Positions 30,707 through 41,710 of a DNA stretch of 64,000 bases are shown piece by piece. The notes under the pieces are model-generated. The model was not told where the DNA came from. It saw nothing but the letters and a program-made list of their open reading frames with translations, and did not search any database. This DNA comes from Kalmanozyma brasiliensis GHG001 (Eukaryota > Basidiomycota > Ustilaginomycetes > Ustilaginales): positions 186,001 to 250,000 of the forward strand of contig NW_015961958.1 of assembly GCF_000497045.1 (NCBI RefSeq), read 5' to 3'. Each line of letters starts with the position of its first letter. The first letter of the stretch is position 1. A program made the translations under genes and the position numbers.

Positions 30707-33700
30707 GCTGGCTTGCTGAAAGCAGACTGGCTGTCAGATGATCAGAATCTAGCTCTTCGAGTATGTTTCTACAGACCGCTTGAAGCTGATCTGCATTCGA
30801 ACGGTCCGAAGGATCGGCTCAGTTGGCCTCGAGGAATAAGAGCGTAGCGTAGCAAGCCCAGTGCGCGGCACAAAGGTGCTTCTTTGCAATTGACGTCCCG
30901 TTGGCCGAGATTGATTGCGCAGATCAAACAAGCTTCCGCCGAGCTTACTGCGGAGATCGTCGTTGTTGACAGTGGCTAGACTTCGGGTGGGTCTGCACAG
31001 CTTCTGCGCAGAACTGCGAGGCTTCCAGAGAGAGTGCTTGGAGAATGCGCGACCGCGAGTGATGCAGTCGTGAAGAGGGACGCGCCAGATAGACGACGCG
31101 GACGATTATCGAAACGGGAGGGATCCGGGTATGCAGGTCTGGCTGCTGGTATCAGACGTCGAGTTCGACAGCCAATGGGCGCGCGGGAAGGGCTGTGGTG
31201 ATGAAGATGGGAAGGCTGTCTGTTGTACAGCTGCAGTGAATCGTATCGAGATCTGAAGTCGGTCTTGGCGGTGGGTGACCTGACTGATGCGTACAAGCTA
31301 GAGATCGATGGTGATTAAGAGAGCGGGTGCGATGCCGATCTGATGGTACTGTGATGGGGTATCGACAATGCTGTTGGCGATGACGACGAGGTGTGTAAGG
31401 GAATAGGTGTGGTGTTGGAAGGTGAGGTGAGGAGGAGGAGGAGGTCGGGTCGTGAGGGAGAGGCACACAGTAAGCCGACCGAGGCCAAGTGGGCGGAGAG
31501 GGTGTTGAATCCAAATCGATGACCCGGAATCGAGCGGAACAGACTACAGCCGTTGACCTGCAGCAACAAAAAGAAAGGCCAAGCGGACGAGGACACGAGA
31601 TCCAAGCGCAAGCAGTAGTGTACAGCGGCTCAGAGAGTGACCGGCAAGCGAGCAACAGTCGAACTGATGGACGAGATAGCTGTAGCCAAGATAGGGCTCG
31701 CTGTCTGTCGGTGATTTCAACTGTCAACTCACTCACAGGAGCGAGAGAGGGAGAGAGGGCGGGAGAGCAGCCAAAGAGTTAGGCCGGTGATGCGGACGGC
31801 GAGTCGAAACGAGCCGAATCAGAGACAGGGTTTTACAGAAAAAGGGAAAAAGATGAGAGTGACGCGCAGTGAGGCATGAAGCTTGTGTGGGTCTGTGGGT
31901 CTCCGCTCGACAATCAGCAAAAGCAACACAGATCTTGATCAGTGCGGCCTCAGGCGAGTGTGAAACATTTTCGGACAGAACGGACGGACGTCCACCAGTC
32001 TCCAAGCCGCTGCTCCCTGGTCGAGACCAGCCTGGCTTTCTTTCACTGCAAAACCCGTCGACCGCCATCCCTCCCTCCTTGATCGCGTGGTGGTGCCATT
32101 GTCTCGACCCTACATTTCACAAGACCTTCCACACGACACAATGACGTTAACGGAAACTAGGGCAGGAGATGAAACGCTCGAGGTGGATGGTTGTCCAAAG
32201 GTGACCGCTCGGTCGAGCGAGGTGCAGCAGCATGCATCAAAGAAGACCAGCTGACCGGACCGTGATGTTGATTTTGGCCCGAACGGGCTGAGGATGATAT
32301 GAAACTGCAATACGACTGCAGCCCGCTGCGTCGATCCTCCTCCTAGTCCTGTTGCTGCTGGTGCTGCTTGCCTGACCGAGTCGTGTGTGTGTGTAGTTGC
32401 TGTGCTTGAAAAGCGAGATATCCGAGCGGCCATGGCCTGTTGCTGCTTAATTTTTCATGCATTCAAGACCCGAAAAAGAACCGAGCGTGACACACGCACT
32501 TTCTGGCGCCCAATTTCAATCTTGGCCGCCCTTCTACCAATTCCTAGCAAACACACTCGCACGCACACAAACTCTCACGCCCTTGTCTTGTTCTTCCGAC
32601 AGCCACAGATTGAACATCCTCGTCACACTGGCAACGGCGCTAGATCGGCAATTACAAATGACCGACGACAGAAAGCCTCTGTCCATTTGGTCTGGGCCCC
32701 GGGGGTCAGCTGCCTGTGCTTTCTGATGAGTCGCTGCAGTCCGGTGGGTCATGTCTCACCTGCTGCAGAGTGTATGCATGCAACTTTCCTTTTCCTGCAA
32801 CCAGAAAGCCCTCTTGAATAGCGCAGCCACACGACCTCTTCAGGACGTCCATGCCTGCGACTTGTGGCGTTGATTGTTTGTATTGTACCGCAAGTCAGTG
32901 CACCTCCAGATGACCGTTCGCATTGTGCTCGAGCATGCCTTGAACGGTCCACTGCAAGACCCACTGTCGCGTGCCCGACTTGACTCACCACAGCAGACAG
33001 TGGAGACGAGGATTTTCACAAGATTCTGGTGCGTCTCGAAATAGAGCTTCTCTCCTTGGCTGCGAGCGTTTGAGCCCTGCGCTTTCTCCCTCTCTCCTTT
33101 GCATGCTCGCTTAAGAAGGTCACCACGCTGCAGCCTGACGGCAAGGCTTGGACCAAAAGGCCGTGCGAGAGCCAGAAAGCAGGCCCCCCTCGTCGATGAT
33201 CTCGCTTGGCCCTGGTGGGACCCGCTGCTCCTGCCTTTTTGTTTTCGCGCTCCGCTGATCCGTATCTCTTATCTCGGATCCAATCGACAACGCCCATTTT
33301 CCAAGCTGTTCACCACTCTTCGCAACGACATCAGATGGATATTTGAAGACCTCATCTCGCCGTGGGATCGACTTGACGAACCCATTGCTCCCGGTCGCTG
33401 CCGAAGCTTCGCACGGCCCAAGTTTGTCAGATGCACAGTGAGACATGTGCAACTGTTGCATGGCAATGAGGACGCCACACGATCATGGACCAGCCGCCGC
33501 GGCTTCTGAGTGATCACCTCCCGAGCCAGAGCGCTGTCAGTGACGCCCACGCAGCATTCTTGGCTTGGCTCGTGCACTGTGGAGACTCGGCCTCCGCGCA
33601 GTCGGAAGAATCCAAACGAGACGCATGCTATGCACCGGTGAACCGGACGCACATCCGAGCTCGAAGTGCAGAGAGGGTGAGAAGCGCGGTAACGACGGCG

Positions 33701-34043
33701 ATCCACTTCCCAGGCGCGCCTCTCGCCAGAGAAGAAGCAGGCCGAGGACTAGGTCACAAATGTGTAAAGCGTCGGTCTCACACTTAAACAGAAATGTCCT
33801 CAGTCGATTCTGTGACACTTCCGCGACCCTCTTTCGAGTCGGACTTTTGAGCACCATACTAGCCTGGCACTGCTCAACTTTCACGCAAGGACATGGCCTC
33901 CCCGAGATCATGTCTTGAGTCTGAATCGGGCGAGCTGATCGGAACCCGTGACAAAAGTCCTCGAGCACGGCCTACTGCAATGGTATCAACGTCGCATTGA
34001 CGTGCAGCACTGCTCTCAAAAACTACATCTGTACCATTGTCCT
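30707..34043. other. 3.3-kb region upstream of the SRPK gene
   Basis: The minus-strand sequence just upstream of the SRPK start reads as a spliced leader: a donor GTAAGC at 30948 (minus) and acceptor TTTCAG at 30717-30716 would remove 30948-30716. Further up, about 31150-31600 is CT-rich on the minus strand, like a long 5' UTR or core promoter. The remainder to the 3' end of the TrpRS gene shows only short overlapping ORFs with no recognisable product. Confidence 0.45.
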
Positions 34044-35360
34044 TCATGCCGCGGTCGAAGCCACCACTGTCTCCTTCGAAAGCTCCTCCTGCTTGCTCGC
34101 CGTCGATCCTGCCGCCGGCATGGTGGGGTCGATCTTCCTGTCCTTGTTCATGAACTCGCGAACCAGATCGTCCGACACCTTGGCTTTGTTTTCCTGGAAG
34201 TTGCTGACCACCTTCTGCAGCACGGTTATGCACTTCTTCTTGAGCTCTCCCGTCAACAGCGCACCCGAGCGGTAGTCCTTGGCGATCTGCTCGATCTCTG
34301 CGTCGTCGTCCAGGAAGAAGGTGAGGTACTGGTATGCCACATCGACATCCGGGTTGCCTCCCAATCTGCGCTGCTCCTCCGCCGTCTCCTGCCCTCCCGA
34401 AAAGGCGTGCTTGTTGATCTTGTTCTTGATCTGATTGGGCGTGTCTTGCATGAAGATGCTGCTGGTCTCGCTAGATGCGCTCATCTTGGTCTGACTGCCT
34501 TGCAATGCCGGGAAGAACTTCGAGTGGATCAAGCATGGCTTGGGGTATTTGAGGCGCGATGCAACGTCTCGTGTCTGACGGAAGTATGGGTCCTGGTCGA
34601 TGGCGCATGGGATCAAGGACGGGATGTCGTGCTTCTCGCCAAAGATCTGTGGGAACGAGTTGGAGAACGATGGTGCAGCCTGGATCGAGACGAAGTGCGC
34701 CTTGCCGACGCTGTCGCTGTCGTTGAAGCCGAAGGTACCTTTGGACTGGTTGATGGTGATCATGCGCGAGATGCGGACGATGTTGGCGTAAAAGGCACCG
34801 CCGACGTAGTCGAGGTTGGAGAAGATGAACGTCTTTTCAAGCTTGAAGCCACACGCGATGATGTCACGCGCATTCTTGAAGGCAAAGTCCTTGACCTGCT
34901 CGATCTTAAGCGCAGGCTTGAAGAGGAATTTTTCGTCGTCGGTGAGCTGAATGACCAATGGGCAGTCGAAGACATCCTGGAGCCATTTTGTGAAGAGGAA
35001 GGGGATCAAGTGCCCCAAGTGCATCGAGTCGGAACTTGGTCCTCGTCCGGTGTAGAGGTAGAATGGCTTCCCCTGCTCGTATCGATCGAGGATCTTGTCG
35101 AGCTCACGATGCGAGAAGAAGCTGCCGCGTCGCAGAAGGGGATGCGGCTTCCAGCCGGTCAGCTTCTCGAAGCGTGCGAGCAGCTCTTGATCAATCTTGC
35201 GGGTGCCGAACTCCTTGACGAGCTTGTCGTAGTCGATGGCGACCTGCTGACCGTCCACAGTAGCGCCGGTCACAGACCAAGGAGTCACTACCTGCTCGGT
35301 AGCTTCAGCGACCACAAGAGAGGCGTCGGCGACACCTTGCGTGATCTGCTCGGTCGACAT
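34044..35360 (-). CDS. WRS1: tryptophanyl-tRNA synthetase, cytoplasmic
   Basis: The protein has 438 residues from the ATG at 35360. The open frame extends 15 codons further only from a TTG, so no N-terminal targeting extension is proposed. It is a class Ic synthetase charging tRNA-Trp with tryptophan. The Rossmann fold shows the HIGH-type motif as HLGH (about residues 114-117, after [11 protein letters not shown]). The KMSKS-type loop is KMSAS at about 291-295, as in eukaryotic Trp[11 protein letters not shown] and [15 protein letters not shown] are typical of the eukaryotic/archaeal form. The length matches yeast Wrs1. It is divergent from LSM2 with 226 bp between start codons, so the two share a promoter region. 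Confidence 0.96.
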   Translation of the reverse strand: MSTEQITQGVADASLVVAEATEQVVTPWSVTGATVDGQQVAIDYDKLVKEFGTRKIDQELLARFEKLTGWKPHPLLRRGSFFSHRELDKILDRYEQGKPFYLYTGRGPSSDSMHLGHLIPFLFTKWLQDVFDCPLVIQLTDDEKFLFKPALKIEQVKDFAFKNARDIIACGFKLEKTFIFSNLDYVGGAFYANIVRISRMITINQSKGTFGFNDSDSVGKAHFVSIQAAPSFSNSFPQIFGEKHDIPSLIPCAIDQDPYFRQTRDVASRLKYPKPCLIHSKFFPALQGSQTKMSASSETSSIFMQDTPNQIKNKINKHAFSGGQETAEEQRRLGGNPDVDVAYQYLTFFLDDDAEIEQIAKDYRSGALLTGELKKKCITVLQKVVSNFQENKAKVSDDLVREFMNKDRKIDPTMPAAGSTASKQEELSKETVVASTAA

Positions 35361-35586
35361 CTTGTGGTTCTGGATGATGGTGGTTGTCAGGCGAAGTCGA
35401 GTCAAGATTGGAGTGTGCGCAAGAAGAAATTAGGGTCCAAATTGGCGAAGACTGAGCCTGGGCCTAGCCAATTTGGGTCAAATCACGTGAGCTGAGTGGA
35501 GCTTGCTGTGCATCTGCGCCGTTCACGATTCGAAGTCACCATCTCTCCTGTCACATACCCGCACACATCAGCACGAGACCGTCAAG
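35361..35586. promoter_or_regulatory. bidirectional promoter WRS1/LSM2
   Basis: Only 226 bp separate the ATGs of two divergent housekeeping genes. The gap must contain both core promoters and leaders; no clear TATA box was seen. Confidence 0.5.
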
Positions 35587-36168
35587 ATGGTAAGCACAAG
35601 CTATGCATACGCCGCAGTTGACGCTCGGCGCTCATAGGCACAGTAGACTGACCATCTCCGATGCGTTGTTCTCTTTCAACTTGGATGATGACAGCTCATC
35701 TTCTCGGCATTCAAGACCCTCACTGGGCAACAGGTGACCATCGAGCTCAAGAACGATCTTGCCATCCAAGGCACACTCAAGAGTGTCGACCAGTGAGTGA
35801 CAACACCTCCGCAGAGCTAGCGTACCGAGCTGCCTAGGACCAATTGTGCTGACCATGACAATCAAGCTCGCCTCCTGAATCGTATCCCACCCATCCGACC
35901 CTCGCACCGTCCGCCCATCCGATCGCCGTCGACTCTACTACGATGGACCCCTTTCACGCTCGATCGTCCATTCCACAGGTTCCTGAACTTCAAGATTGAC
36001 AACATCCGCGTCCTCGATGAAGCCAAACACCCTCATATGATGGCGGTCAAGTCGGCATTCATCCGCGGCTCCGTCGTCCGATACGTTCACATCCCTGCCG
36101 CCGCCGTCGATACACAGCTGCTCGAAGACGCGACAAGGAGAGAGGCTGCTTCGCAAGCGAAACGCTGA
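35587..36168 (+). CDS. LSM2: U6 snRNA-associated Sm-like protein Lsm2
   Basis: Exons are 35587-35589 (ATG alone), 35695-35792 and 35979-36168, giving 96 residues, the usual size for Lsm2. The introns start GTAAGC and GTGAGT and end in CAG; both contain CTGACC branch sites. The joined protein begins MLIFSAFKTLTGQQVTIEL, then KNDLAIQGTLKSVDQFLNF (Sm1), and FIRGSVVRYVHI (Sm2). It ends with LLEDATRREAASQAKR, closely matching the yeast Lsm2 tail. Lsm2 sits in the Lsm2-8 ring that binds the U6 3' end in the nucleus and in the Lsm1-7 ring that promotes mRNA decapping in the cytoplasm. The gene is invisible to simple ORF calling because its start codon stands alone in exon 1. Confidence 0.95.
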
Positions 36169-36776
36169 AGGCGTGTGTGACGCTGCGATCATCAGAAACA
36201 TGCAATCCTACCTATGTACAATACCTTTCCGGACAATGCTTCTACGCGCACTGCCTGTGACGTGTGTGGGCATATCTGAGGCTACGACGAGGCCTGTAGG
36301 GTCACACTGCTGCCGAAACCTCGTACCACGTCGGCGGAGATTGCTACGAAGGAAGTTCAAGGTCAACTCGCGACAGTGGGCATCCATGCTCAAGGACGAT
36401 CGCTAAGCCAGGGACCACGCGCACACACACAAGGAGATGGTTTTGACTTTCATGACATTCGGCAACGTTGAGAAGAACGCCACCTGCTCGACTCGCCTCG
36501 GTGGAGACGGGCGCGGAGGAGCAAGACAGCGCCTTCTCAGAAACAGGATTCGTCCCTGCCAAGTGGGATGTACCTGCTGCAAGTCGATCTTGATCGAGAC
36601 AGGGGGCCAGTCCTTCGTAAGGAGCATTCGCCCATCGTAGAAACCAGATTCGCAAAAAGATCGGACGCACCGCGCGTCGAGCCGACCAGGGTGCCTTGAT
36701 CCAACGAGGAGCGATCGAGAAGGAAGAGTGCCTTGAGGAAGATCGTGACTTGCGAGGGTAACGTCACCTTGATTTG

Positions 36777-36795
36777 AACCGCCACCTTGGCGGTT
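36777..36795. repeat. perfect inverted repeat (8-bp stem, 3-nt loop)
   Basis: AACCGCCA-CCT-TGGCGGTT is a perfect hairpin at the left side of the repeat block. It could be a terminator-like or cruciform structure; its role is unknown. Confidence 0.6.
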
Positions 36796-37040
36796 TTCAG
36801 ATCAGGAGTCCCTCATGGAACATCCCGACCACACGTCCCTGACGTGCGGATTTCAGACGTGGCCAGTCCAGGTCCACGCTACGGCTCCTCTCGCGGAGAC
36901 CGATATATCTACGTCGTGATGAGGGCCGACCCCACCGCGATACGTTCTGACGCCCCGAACCGGGCACGCCAACTTGTTCGTCGACACCCGGAGACGCTCC
37001 GGGGGACTGCGATGCGTGGCGGCGTCCAGCCGACCACATT

Positions 37041-37181
37041 GCGTTCGACGACCCTTCGCGGGTACGTCTTGTTCTGCGTTCGACGACCCTTCGCGGGTAC
37101 GTCCGTGTCTTGCGTTCGACGACCCTTCGCGGGTACGCCTTGTTCTGCGTTCGACGACCCTTCGCGGGTACGTCTTGTTCT
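37041..37181. repeat. tandem repeat, four copies of 35-36 bp
   Basis: Copies start at 37041, 37076, 37112 and 37147. Each begins GCGTTCGACGACCCTTCGC and continues GGGTACG with a variable TCTTGTTCT end. Each unit includes ACCC-TTCGC-GGGT, a small hairpin. The 35/36-bp period is not a multiple of three, so it is not a protein repeat. The next copy (from 37182) has decayed. Confidence 0.85.
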
Positions 37182-37809
37182 GCGTGCGGCGACGCTACGT
37201 TGCCCTCGTCAGGGACTTTAACATGGGCCCGGCCCAAACAGCGCTCAGCGGCGCAACGATGCCCTCGATAGGGACTTTACCTTAGGGGAACACTAGACCC
37301 CGCGTTACGACCAAGGTGAAGGCGAACCTCTGGCCGGACCCCTCTCCGCCTCACCTCTAACCGACTGCCTATCCTTGGCGTCCTGTGGTTCTCTCGAGAC
37401 TTCCTGAGACGTTCCTGAGAGGGATGAAGAGAAGAGGGAAGGAGGAGTCGGTGGGAGGGACCCTATTTATGCCCTCTTGTGCTGCCTATCTCGCGCGCCT
37501 TTGCAGTCGAATTTCGGCTGTGTGCGCGGGCCAGGCTGAGTGACTGCGTCAAGCTCAGCACAAAATTGACTGGCGCTGCAGCCCGAATTGTGACTTCTCA
37601 GGGAAGGGCCCGCTTGCCCTTTGTGCTGGCTGCAAGGCGTGTGACTTCGTGGCCGGACCCACCTCTCTCTATTGTCACATCCCACTCATCCAGCTGCGTG
37701 CTGCGATTCGCATTGTTCCACTCATCTGTTCGCCATCTCAGCGAAACGGACCCACACGATGCCGATCTTGTGAACATGACATGATCACATTGCATACAAG
37801 TACATGAAC

Positions 37810-39891
37810 TCACACCTCCTGCTTAGTGGCCTCTTTACCAGCCCCTCGCATCCCCAACTCGGTCTCCAGTGCGGCCCTCGCCCTCGCATCCACGCTGACC
37901 ACCTTCTCGATCCAATACGCACCATACGTCTCCTCGAGTCTCTGCTCTCTCTCCTCCTTCGAGCCCTGCAGCTCGGCGTTCGGCGCGACGAAGGGTGGGA
38001 GCAACGCATCCAGTGCGCCCGCCACCTCGTTGATGAGGGGCTTCATCTGCAATGCTCGCAACTCAGGGGCTTGCGTCGACGTTTCCGCAGTGTGCAACGA
38101 GCCGGACTCCCACGATTGCATCCACTCGCCCAGCAGGCGGAGGGGCGAGCTGGATGAAGCGGGCGCGTCGGCGCTGTCGCCCAGCTTGGCGTTGAGTTGA
38201 GATGAAGTCGAGAGGAGCGTGCGGAAGCTCGCCTTGCCTAATCGACGGAGTGCCATGAGCGCACCGAGCTTCGTCCCCGGGCTCGCGCGCGGTTCGCGAG
38301 CAGCAGCTTCGGCGCGTCGTGCCGAATCCTGATCGCTGCTCCCCGGCACAACACCCGTCATGAGCGCTTTGAGCAGGGTCGCGACCATACGAGGCTTGAG
38401 TGTCGGGTACGAGGCGCCGAACGTGTCGACGATGTGGGTGAGCAAGGCAGAGGCATGGGCACGAAGCGAGTAGGATGATGACCCGGCCGTGACCAGTGGC
38501 GTATGGACGTCGCTTGAGCTTTGCAGCTGACGCAAGAGCTCCGGCTCCGCCAGGGACGAGGTGAGCAGGATGGACAGGATGGACGGCATCATCTGATGAA
38601 GGTATGGCTCGACGAAGATGTGCGGATTGGCTAGGATGGCGTGCATGGTGCTGAGGAGGACGCTGAGCATGTGATTGTCTGCGGTGCTGATCTGTCGACT
38701 CTCGCGCACCGCGGTCGCTGCTGACTCTGCATCGGCTGCGTCGTCTTGCGAGGGAGAGCGCAAGATCTCGATGACCTTGCTGCCCACAAACTGGATGAGG
38801 TACGGAACGAGCTGATGCAGACCAGGATCGCCGCGGAGACTGGCTAGAGCGGCGTCTCGAACGTGGTTGCCGGATCCCTTCTGCGCGAAGGCCTTGAGCG
38901 GCTTGGCAAGGGCGACGGTCGGTCTTGGCGGTGTGACGATCTGATCCTTTGGCGAGCCCGCAGAGTCCATGTTGACATCTTGGTCTTGTGCAATGGGGAT
39001 AGTTGCCACGGGTGCTTTTGGTGCCGGCTGCTCTTCCACCTCGTCGTCCAGATCCTCGTCCGCTTCTGGCGGCGGGCTGACGATCGACTTTGTGAGCCTC
39101 TCGTAATACAGCTGAAGCTCGCGCGAAAGAATATGCTTGACGAGAGGCTTGGCGATCGCTTGACCGTCGCCTCCTGCAACAGTGACTGCCTTCGCTGCGG
39201 GCGCAGCTGCGATGGGCTGCGTCGAAGTGGGACCCATGAAGCCCGAGATGCCCTTCGCCTCTGCAATTGCGATCGGCGAGGGATTCTGAGGCACCGCAGG
39301 TTGCACACCTTCGATGGCCAGCCAGTGCGCACCCCAGCCGACTCCACGCCCGATGCCGATCTTGGGGCCTGCTTCCAAGATCTTGTCAAAGTCGATCTCT
39401 TCGTCCTCGACGTAGTGCAGCGGCACTCCAGAAGCGGTCTGGACGCGGCGGAAAGTGGGTCCAGCTGTATACCTCGATGTGCTGTTCGCCCCAGACCGCC
39501 CGGACGAGGAAGGAAGGAAGCCGTAGATGGGTTCGATGTTGCGTGCACGGAGCGCGGCGTCGATGTCGGTCGTCTTGAGCTGATCTCGTTTTGAATGTCG
39601 CATGTACTTGGTAGCGTCTTGGACGATCTCACGGATGCGGTACTCGACGTCGGCGGCGAGTGCAGCAGCGACGCTCTCCTTCATGCCATTGATGCCGACG
39701 GACTCGGCGACATCTCTGATTGTGTCGGTTGGGTAGACGGAAGCCGGTACGCCTGCAAGAGGTCCAAGACCGATGCTGCCGCCGGCGTTGCCTGCTGACG
39801 ATGAGGAGAGTCCGATGCCAAGGGAGCTTGTGTTGTTGGCATTGGAGCTGCTGCCTGCAGCATTGGTACCGCTCTTTGCCGAGGGAGCCAT
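37810..39891 (-). CDS. TAF6: TFIID subunit TAF6
   Basis: The 693-residue protein has, after a low-complexity N-terminus, a histone fold at about residues 50-125 (VYPTDTIRDVAESVG, then EYRIREIVQDATKYMRHS and TTDIDAALRARNIEPIYGF). This is the TAF6 fold that pairs with TAF9. A conserved linker follows (VPLHYVEDEEIDFDKIL). The C-terminal HEAT region begins near LSRELQLYYERLT and includes DPGLHQLVPYLIQFV. TAF6 is shared by TFIID and, in many fungi, SAGA, so it may work with the Ada1 encoded earlier in this window. Acidic and alanine-rich inserts enlarge it relative to yeast Taf6. The start is the first ATG of the frame. Confidence 0.95.
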   Translation of the reverse strand: MAPSAKSGTNAAGSSSNANNTSSLGIGLSSSSAGNAGGSIGLGPLAGVPASVYPTDTIRDVAESVGINGMKESVAAALAADVEYRIREIVQDATKYMRHSKRDQLKTTDIDAALRARNIEPIYGFLPSSSGRSGANSTSRYTAGPTFRRVQTASGVPLHYVEDEEIDFDKILEAGPKIGIGRGVGWGAHWLAIEGVQPAVPQNPSPIAIAEAKGISGFMGPTSTQPIAAAPAAKAVTVAGGDGQAIAKPLVKHILSRELQLYYERLTKSIVSPPPEADEDLDDEVEEQPAPKAPVATIPIAQDQDVNMDSAGSPKDQIVTPPRPTVALAKPLKAFAQKGSGNHVRDAALASLRGDPGLHQLVPYLIQFVGSKVIEILRSPSQDDAADAESAATAVRESRQISTADNHMLSVLLSTMHAILANPHIFVEPYLHQMMPSILSILLTSSLAEPELLRQLQSSSDVHTPLVTAGSSSYSLRAHASALLTHIVDTFGASYPTLKPRMVATLLKALMTGVVPGSSDQDSARRAEAAAREPRASPGTKLGALMALRRLGKASFRTLLSTSSQLNAKLGDSADAPASSSSPLRLLGEWMQSWESGSLHTAETSTQAPELRALQMKPLINEVAGALDALLPPFVAPNAELQGSKEEREQRLEETYGAYWIEKVVSVDARARAALETELGMRGAGKEATKQEV

Positions 39892-40345
39892 GATTGCTTC
39901 TTCGTCGCACCGAAAACAGCTGTGGTCCTTGAATCAGTTCTCGAAGCCCACGTCGAAAGCTTGATATTGACCAGAGTCCTACGATTAGCTGCAGTGGTCT
40001 GTCTGCTTAGTTGCTGACGAAGATAGCGAGATGCGAGGGCGATGCGGGGTGCAGGTGAAAGAAGGGATGTGATGGTTGATGTGGAACGGATGGCTCGGAT
40101 TTCGGTCCAATTTGAGAAGGTCTGCAGGCGCGTTTTTGAGGTCGCGTAGAAAGACAGGCAGCAAGACCAAGGCGGCGCATCACAAGTCATTTGGACCAGC
40201 TCTCAAAAAATGTCAAGGGTCTTGAACGAGCTCATGAACGATGGATATCTGATAGATTGGTACAAGTACAATACGAAGGAAGTGACAGGGTGACAGGAGT
40301 GAGAGCGGCCCGAGGCAAGGCCACTGCGCGCACATCGAAGCGGCA
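39892..40345. other. intergenic region upstream of TAF6
   Basis: The gap lies between the TAF6 start and the gamma-tubulin stop, both on the minus strand. It should hold the TAF6 promoter and the gamma-tubulin 3' UTR. No other feature was seen. Confidence 0.5.
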
Positions 40346-41710
40346 TCAAAGATCGTCTGGCTGACCCGTAATGTAATCCGGGCTCTCCGCCGCCTTGTAC
40401 TCGGCCATCAGCTCGGCCACGGTCTCCCTCGCCTCGTCGAACTCGGACAGGTCGTTGGCAAACATGGGCTCGCGCTTGTACATCTCCAGGAAGGCGCTCC
40501 TCTTCCTCAACCTGTCGTACTGATCCACCATCCTCCTGAACAGACTCGCGATGCCGGTGTGATTGGCGAGCATGAGGCCGCTGACGCGATGCGAGCTGGG
40601 CACGTACGGGCTTCGCTTCGACAGCGCGACCTGGATCGAGGCGGGGCCCCACGGGATGAAGCTGGCCAGATGGCGTTCGCGAATACGCAGCAACGACTTG
40701 TGCACGTCCCGTGGATCGACTTCGCCTTGGATGATGTTGAGGATGGAAATGTAGCAGCTGGACTTGGAAGCGCCGAGCGTGCTGACCATGCGGTTCTTGG
40801 GCTGGAGCAGACGGCGCATGACATCAAGCACGGTGGTCTTCATGGTGGCTTTGCCTCGCTCGACATTGTCGGATGTGAAGGGGGTGTACGACGTCATGAG
40901 GAAGTGCGCTCTTGGCGTAGGGATGAGCGAAGCAATCATGCCGACGAGATCGTTGTTCATGTAGCCGGGGAAGCGTAGTGTGGTGGTCGACGCGCCCATG
41001 ACGGTGGCCACGAGCTGGTTGGTCTGACTGTAACTTGGGTTCTGAAGGTGAAGGCGGTCTGCCGCGATTCTGCTCAGTGCCGCGTTGTCGAGGACGATGA
41101 CGCTGTCGGCGTTGTTGGTGAGGCGCTTCATCGAGAGCAGCGAGTTGTATGGCTGCACAACAACATCCGAGGTCTCTTCCGAGTTGGGAAAGACACTGTA
41201 GGTTTGGATGAGCTTCTTTGGGTAGGCGTCGTTCAATCTTTCGAGGAGGAAAGAGCCAAGACCGGAGCCCGTACCACCCGCGATCGAGTGCATCAGCATG
41301 AAGCCCTCGAGACTGTCACTTCCGTCCGCTTCTCGATCGACCATCTCGATGAGTTCGTCTGCAATCTTCTCGCCCGCCGCGTAGCCTTGCGCCCAGTTGT
41401 TACCGGCTCCTCCTCCAGTCTTGCTGCTGTAGATGTTTTCCGGGTTGTACAGGTTCTTATATGGCCCCGAGAGAATGTTGTTGATGACTCTTGGCTCCAG
41501 ATCTACGAGAATGGCTCTTGGGATGTAATGCTCGTCGTCTGCTTGATAGAAGAAGACATCCTTGCGATCGCCGCCCTGCTCCTCGGCGGCGTACTCTTCC
41601 AATGTGCCGTCCTTTGCGATGCCGTGTTCGCGGCACAGATGCTCCCAGAAGTGAGACCCGATTTGGTTGCCACATTGTCCGGCCTGAAGTGTGATGAGCT
41701 CCCTCGGCAT
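40346..41710 (-). CDS. TUB4: gamma-tubulin
   Basis: The 454-residue protein matches gamma-tubulin over its length: [18 protein letters not shown] start, [15 protein letters not shown] phosphate-binding tubulin signature near residues 145-160, and [21 protein letters not shown]. It is typically gamma in EHLCREHGI and in [12 protein letters not shown]. Gamma-tubulin forms the gamma-TuSC with GCP2/GCP3 and nucleates microtubules at spindle pole bodies. It is intronless here. The divergent neighbour is fibrillarin. The C-terminus ([12 protein letters not shown]) is a little acidic, as is usual. Confidence 0.97.
   Translation of the reverse strand: MPRELITLQAGQCGNQIGSHFWEHLCREHGIAKDGTLEEYAAEEQGGDRKDVFFYQADDEHYIPRAILVDLEPRVINNILSGPYKNLYNPENIYSSKTGGGAGNNWAQGYAAGEKIADELIEMVDREADGSDSLEGFMLMHSIAGGTGSGLGSFLLERLNDAYPKKLIQTYSVFPNSEETSDVVVQPYNSLLSMKRLTNNADSVIVLDNAALSRIAADRLHLQNPSYSQTNQLVATVMGASTTTLRFPGYMNNDLVGMIASLIPTPRAHFLMTSYTPFTSDNVERGKATMKTTVLDVMRRLLQPKNRMVSTLGASKSSCYISILNIIQGEVDPRDVHKSLLRIRERHLASFIPWGPASIQVALSKRSPYVPSSHRVSGLMLANHTGIASLFRRMVDQYDRLRKRSAFLEMYKREPMFANDLSEFDEARETVAELMAEYKAAESPDYITGQPDDL

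Larger units (their letters stand above)
36169..37809. other. gene-free block with hairpins and tandem repeats
   Basis: This lies between the LSM2 and TAF6 3' ends, which converge on it. It contains an 8-bp-stem palindrome (36777-36795), four 35-36-bp tandem repeats (37041-37181), two CCCT-nnnn-AGGG hairpins within similar GCCCTCG...AGGGACTTTA sequences (about 37200 and 37260), and a TATTTAT near 37464. Small minus-strand ORFs at 36344-36785 match nothing I know. A decayed mobile element is possible, but no protein or terminal repeats prove it. Confidence 0.5.

Noticed and set aside
31152..31736. 194-residue minus-strand ORF upstream of SRPK
   Set aside because: CT-rich leader/promoter sequence translated as Ser/Pro/His repeats; no protein features.
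35361..35405. 15-residue basic N-terminal extension of TrpRS that could be a mitochondrial signal
   Set aside because: The extension begins with TTG, not ATG, and the first ATG gives the normal cytosolic N-terminus.
35590..35694. Box C/D snoRNA in the first LSM2 intron (ATGATGA near its end)
   Set aside because: The C-box-like sequence lies downstream of the only CTGA, the wrong order, and no terminal stem is visible.
36344..36785. Overlapping minus-strand ORFs downstream of LSM2
   Set aside because: They switch frames with no conserved block and I could not build a credible spliced gene from them.
37041..37181. CRISPR-like array
   Set aside because: The units are directly abutting tandem repeats without unique spacers, and the genome is eukaryotic.
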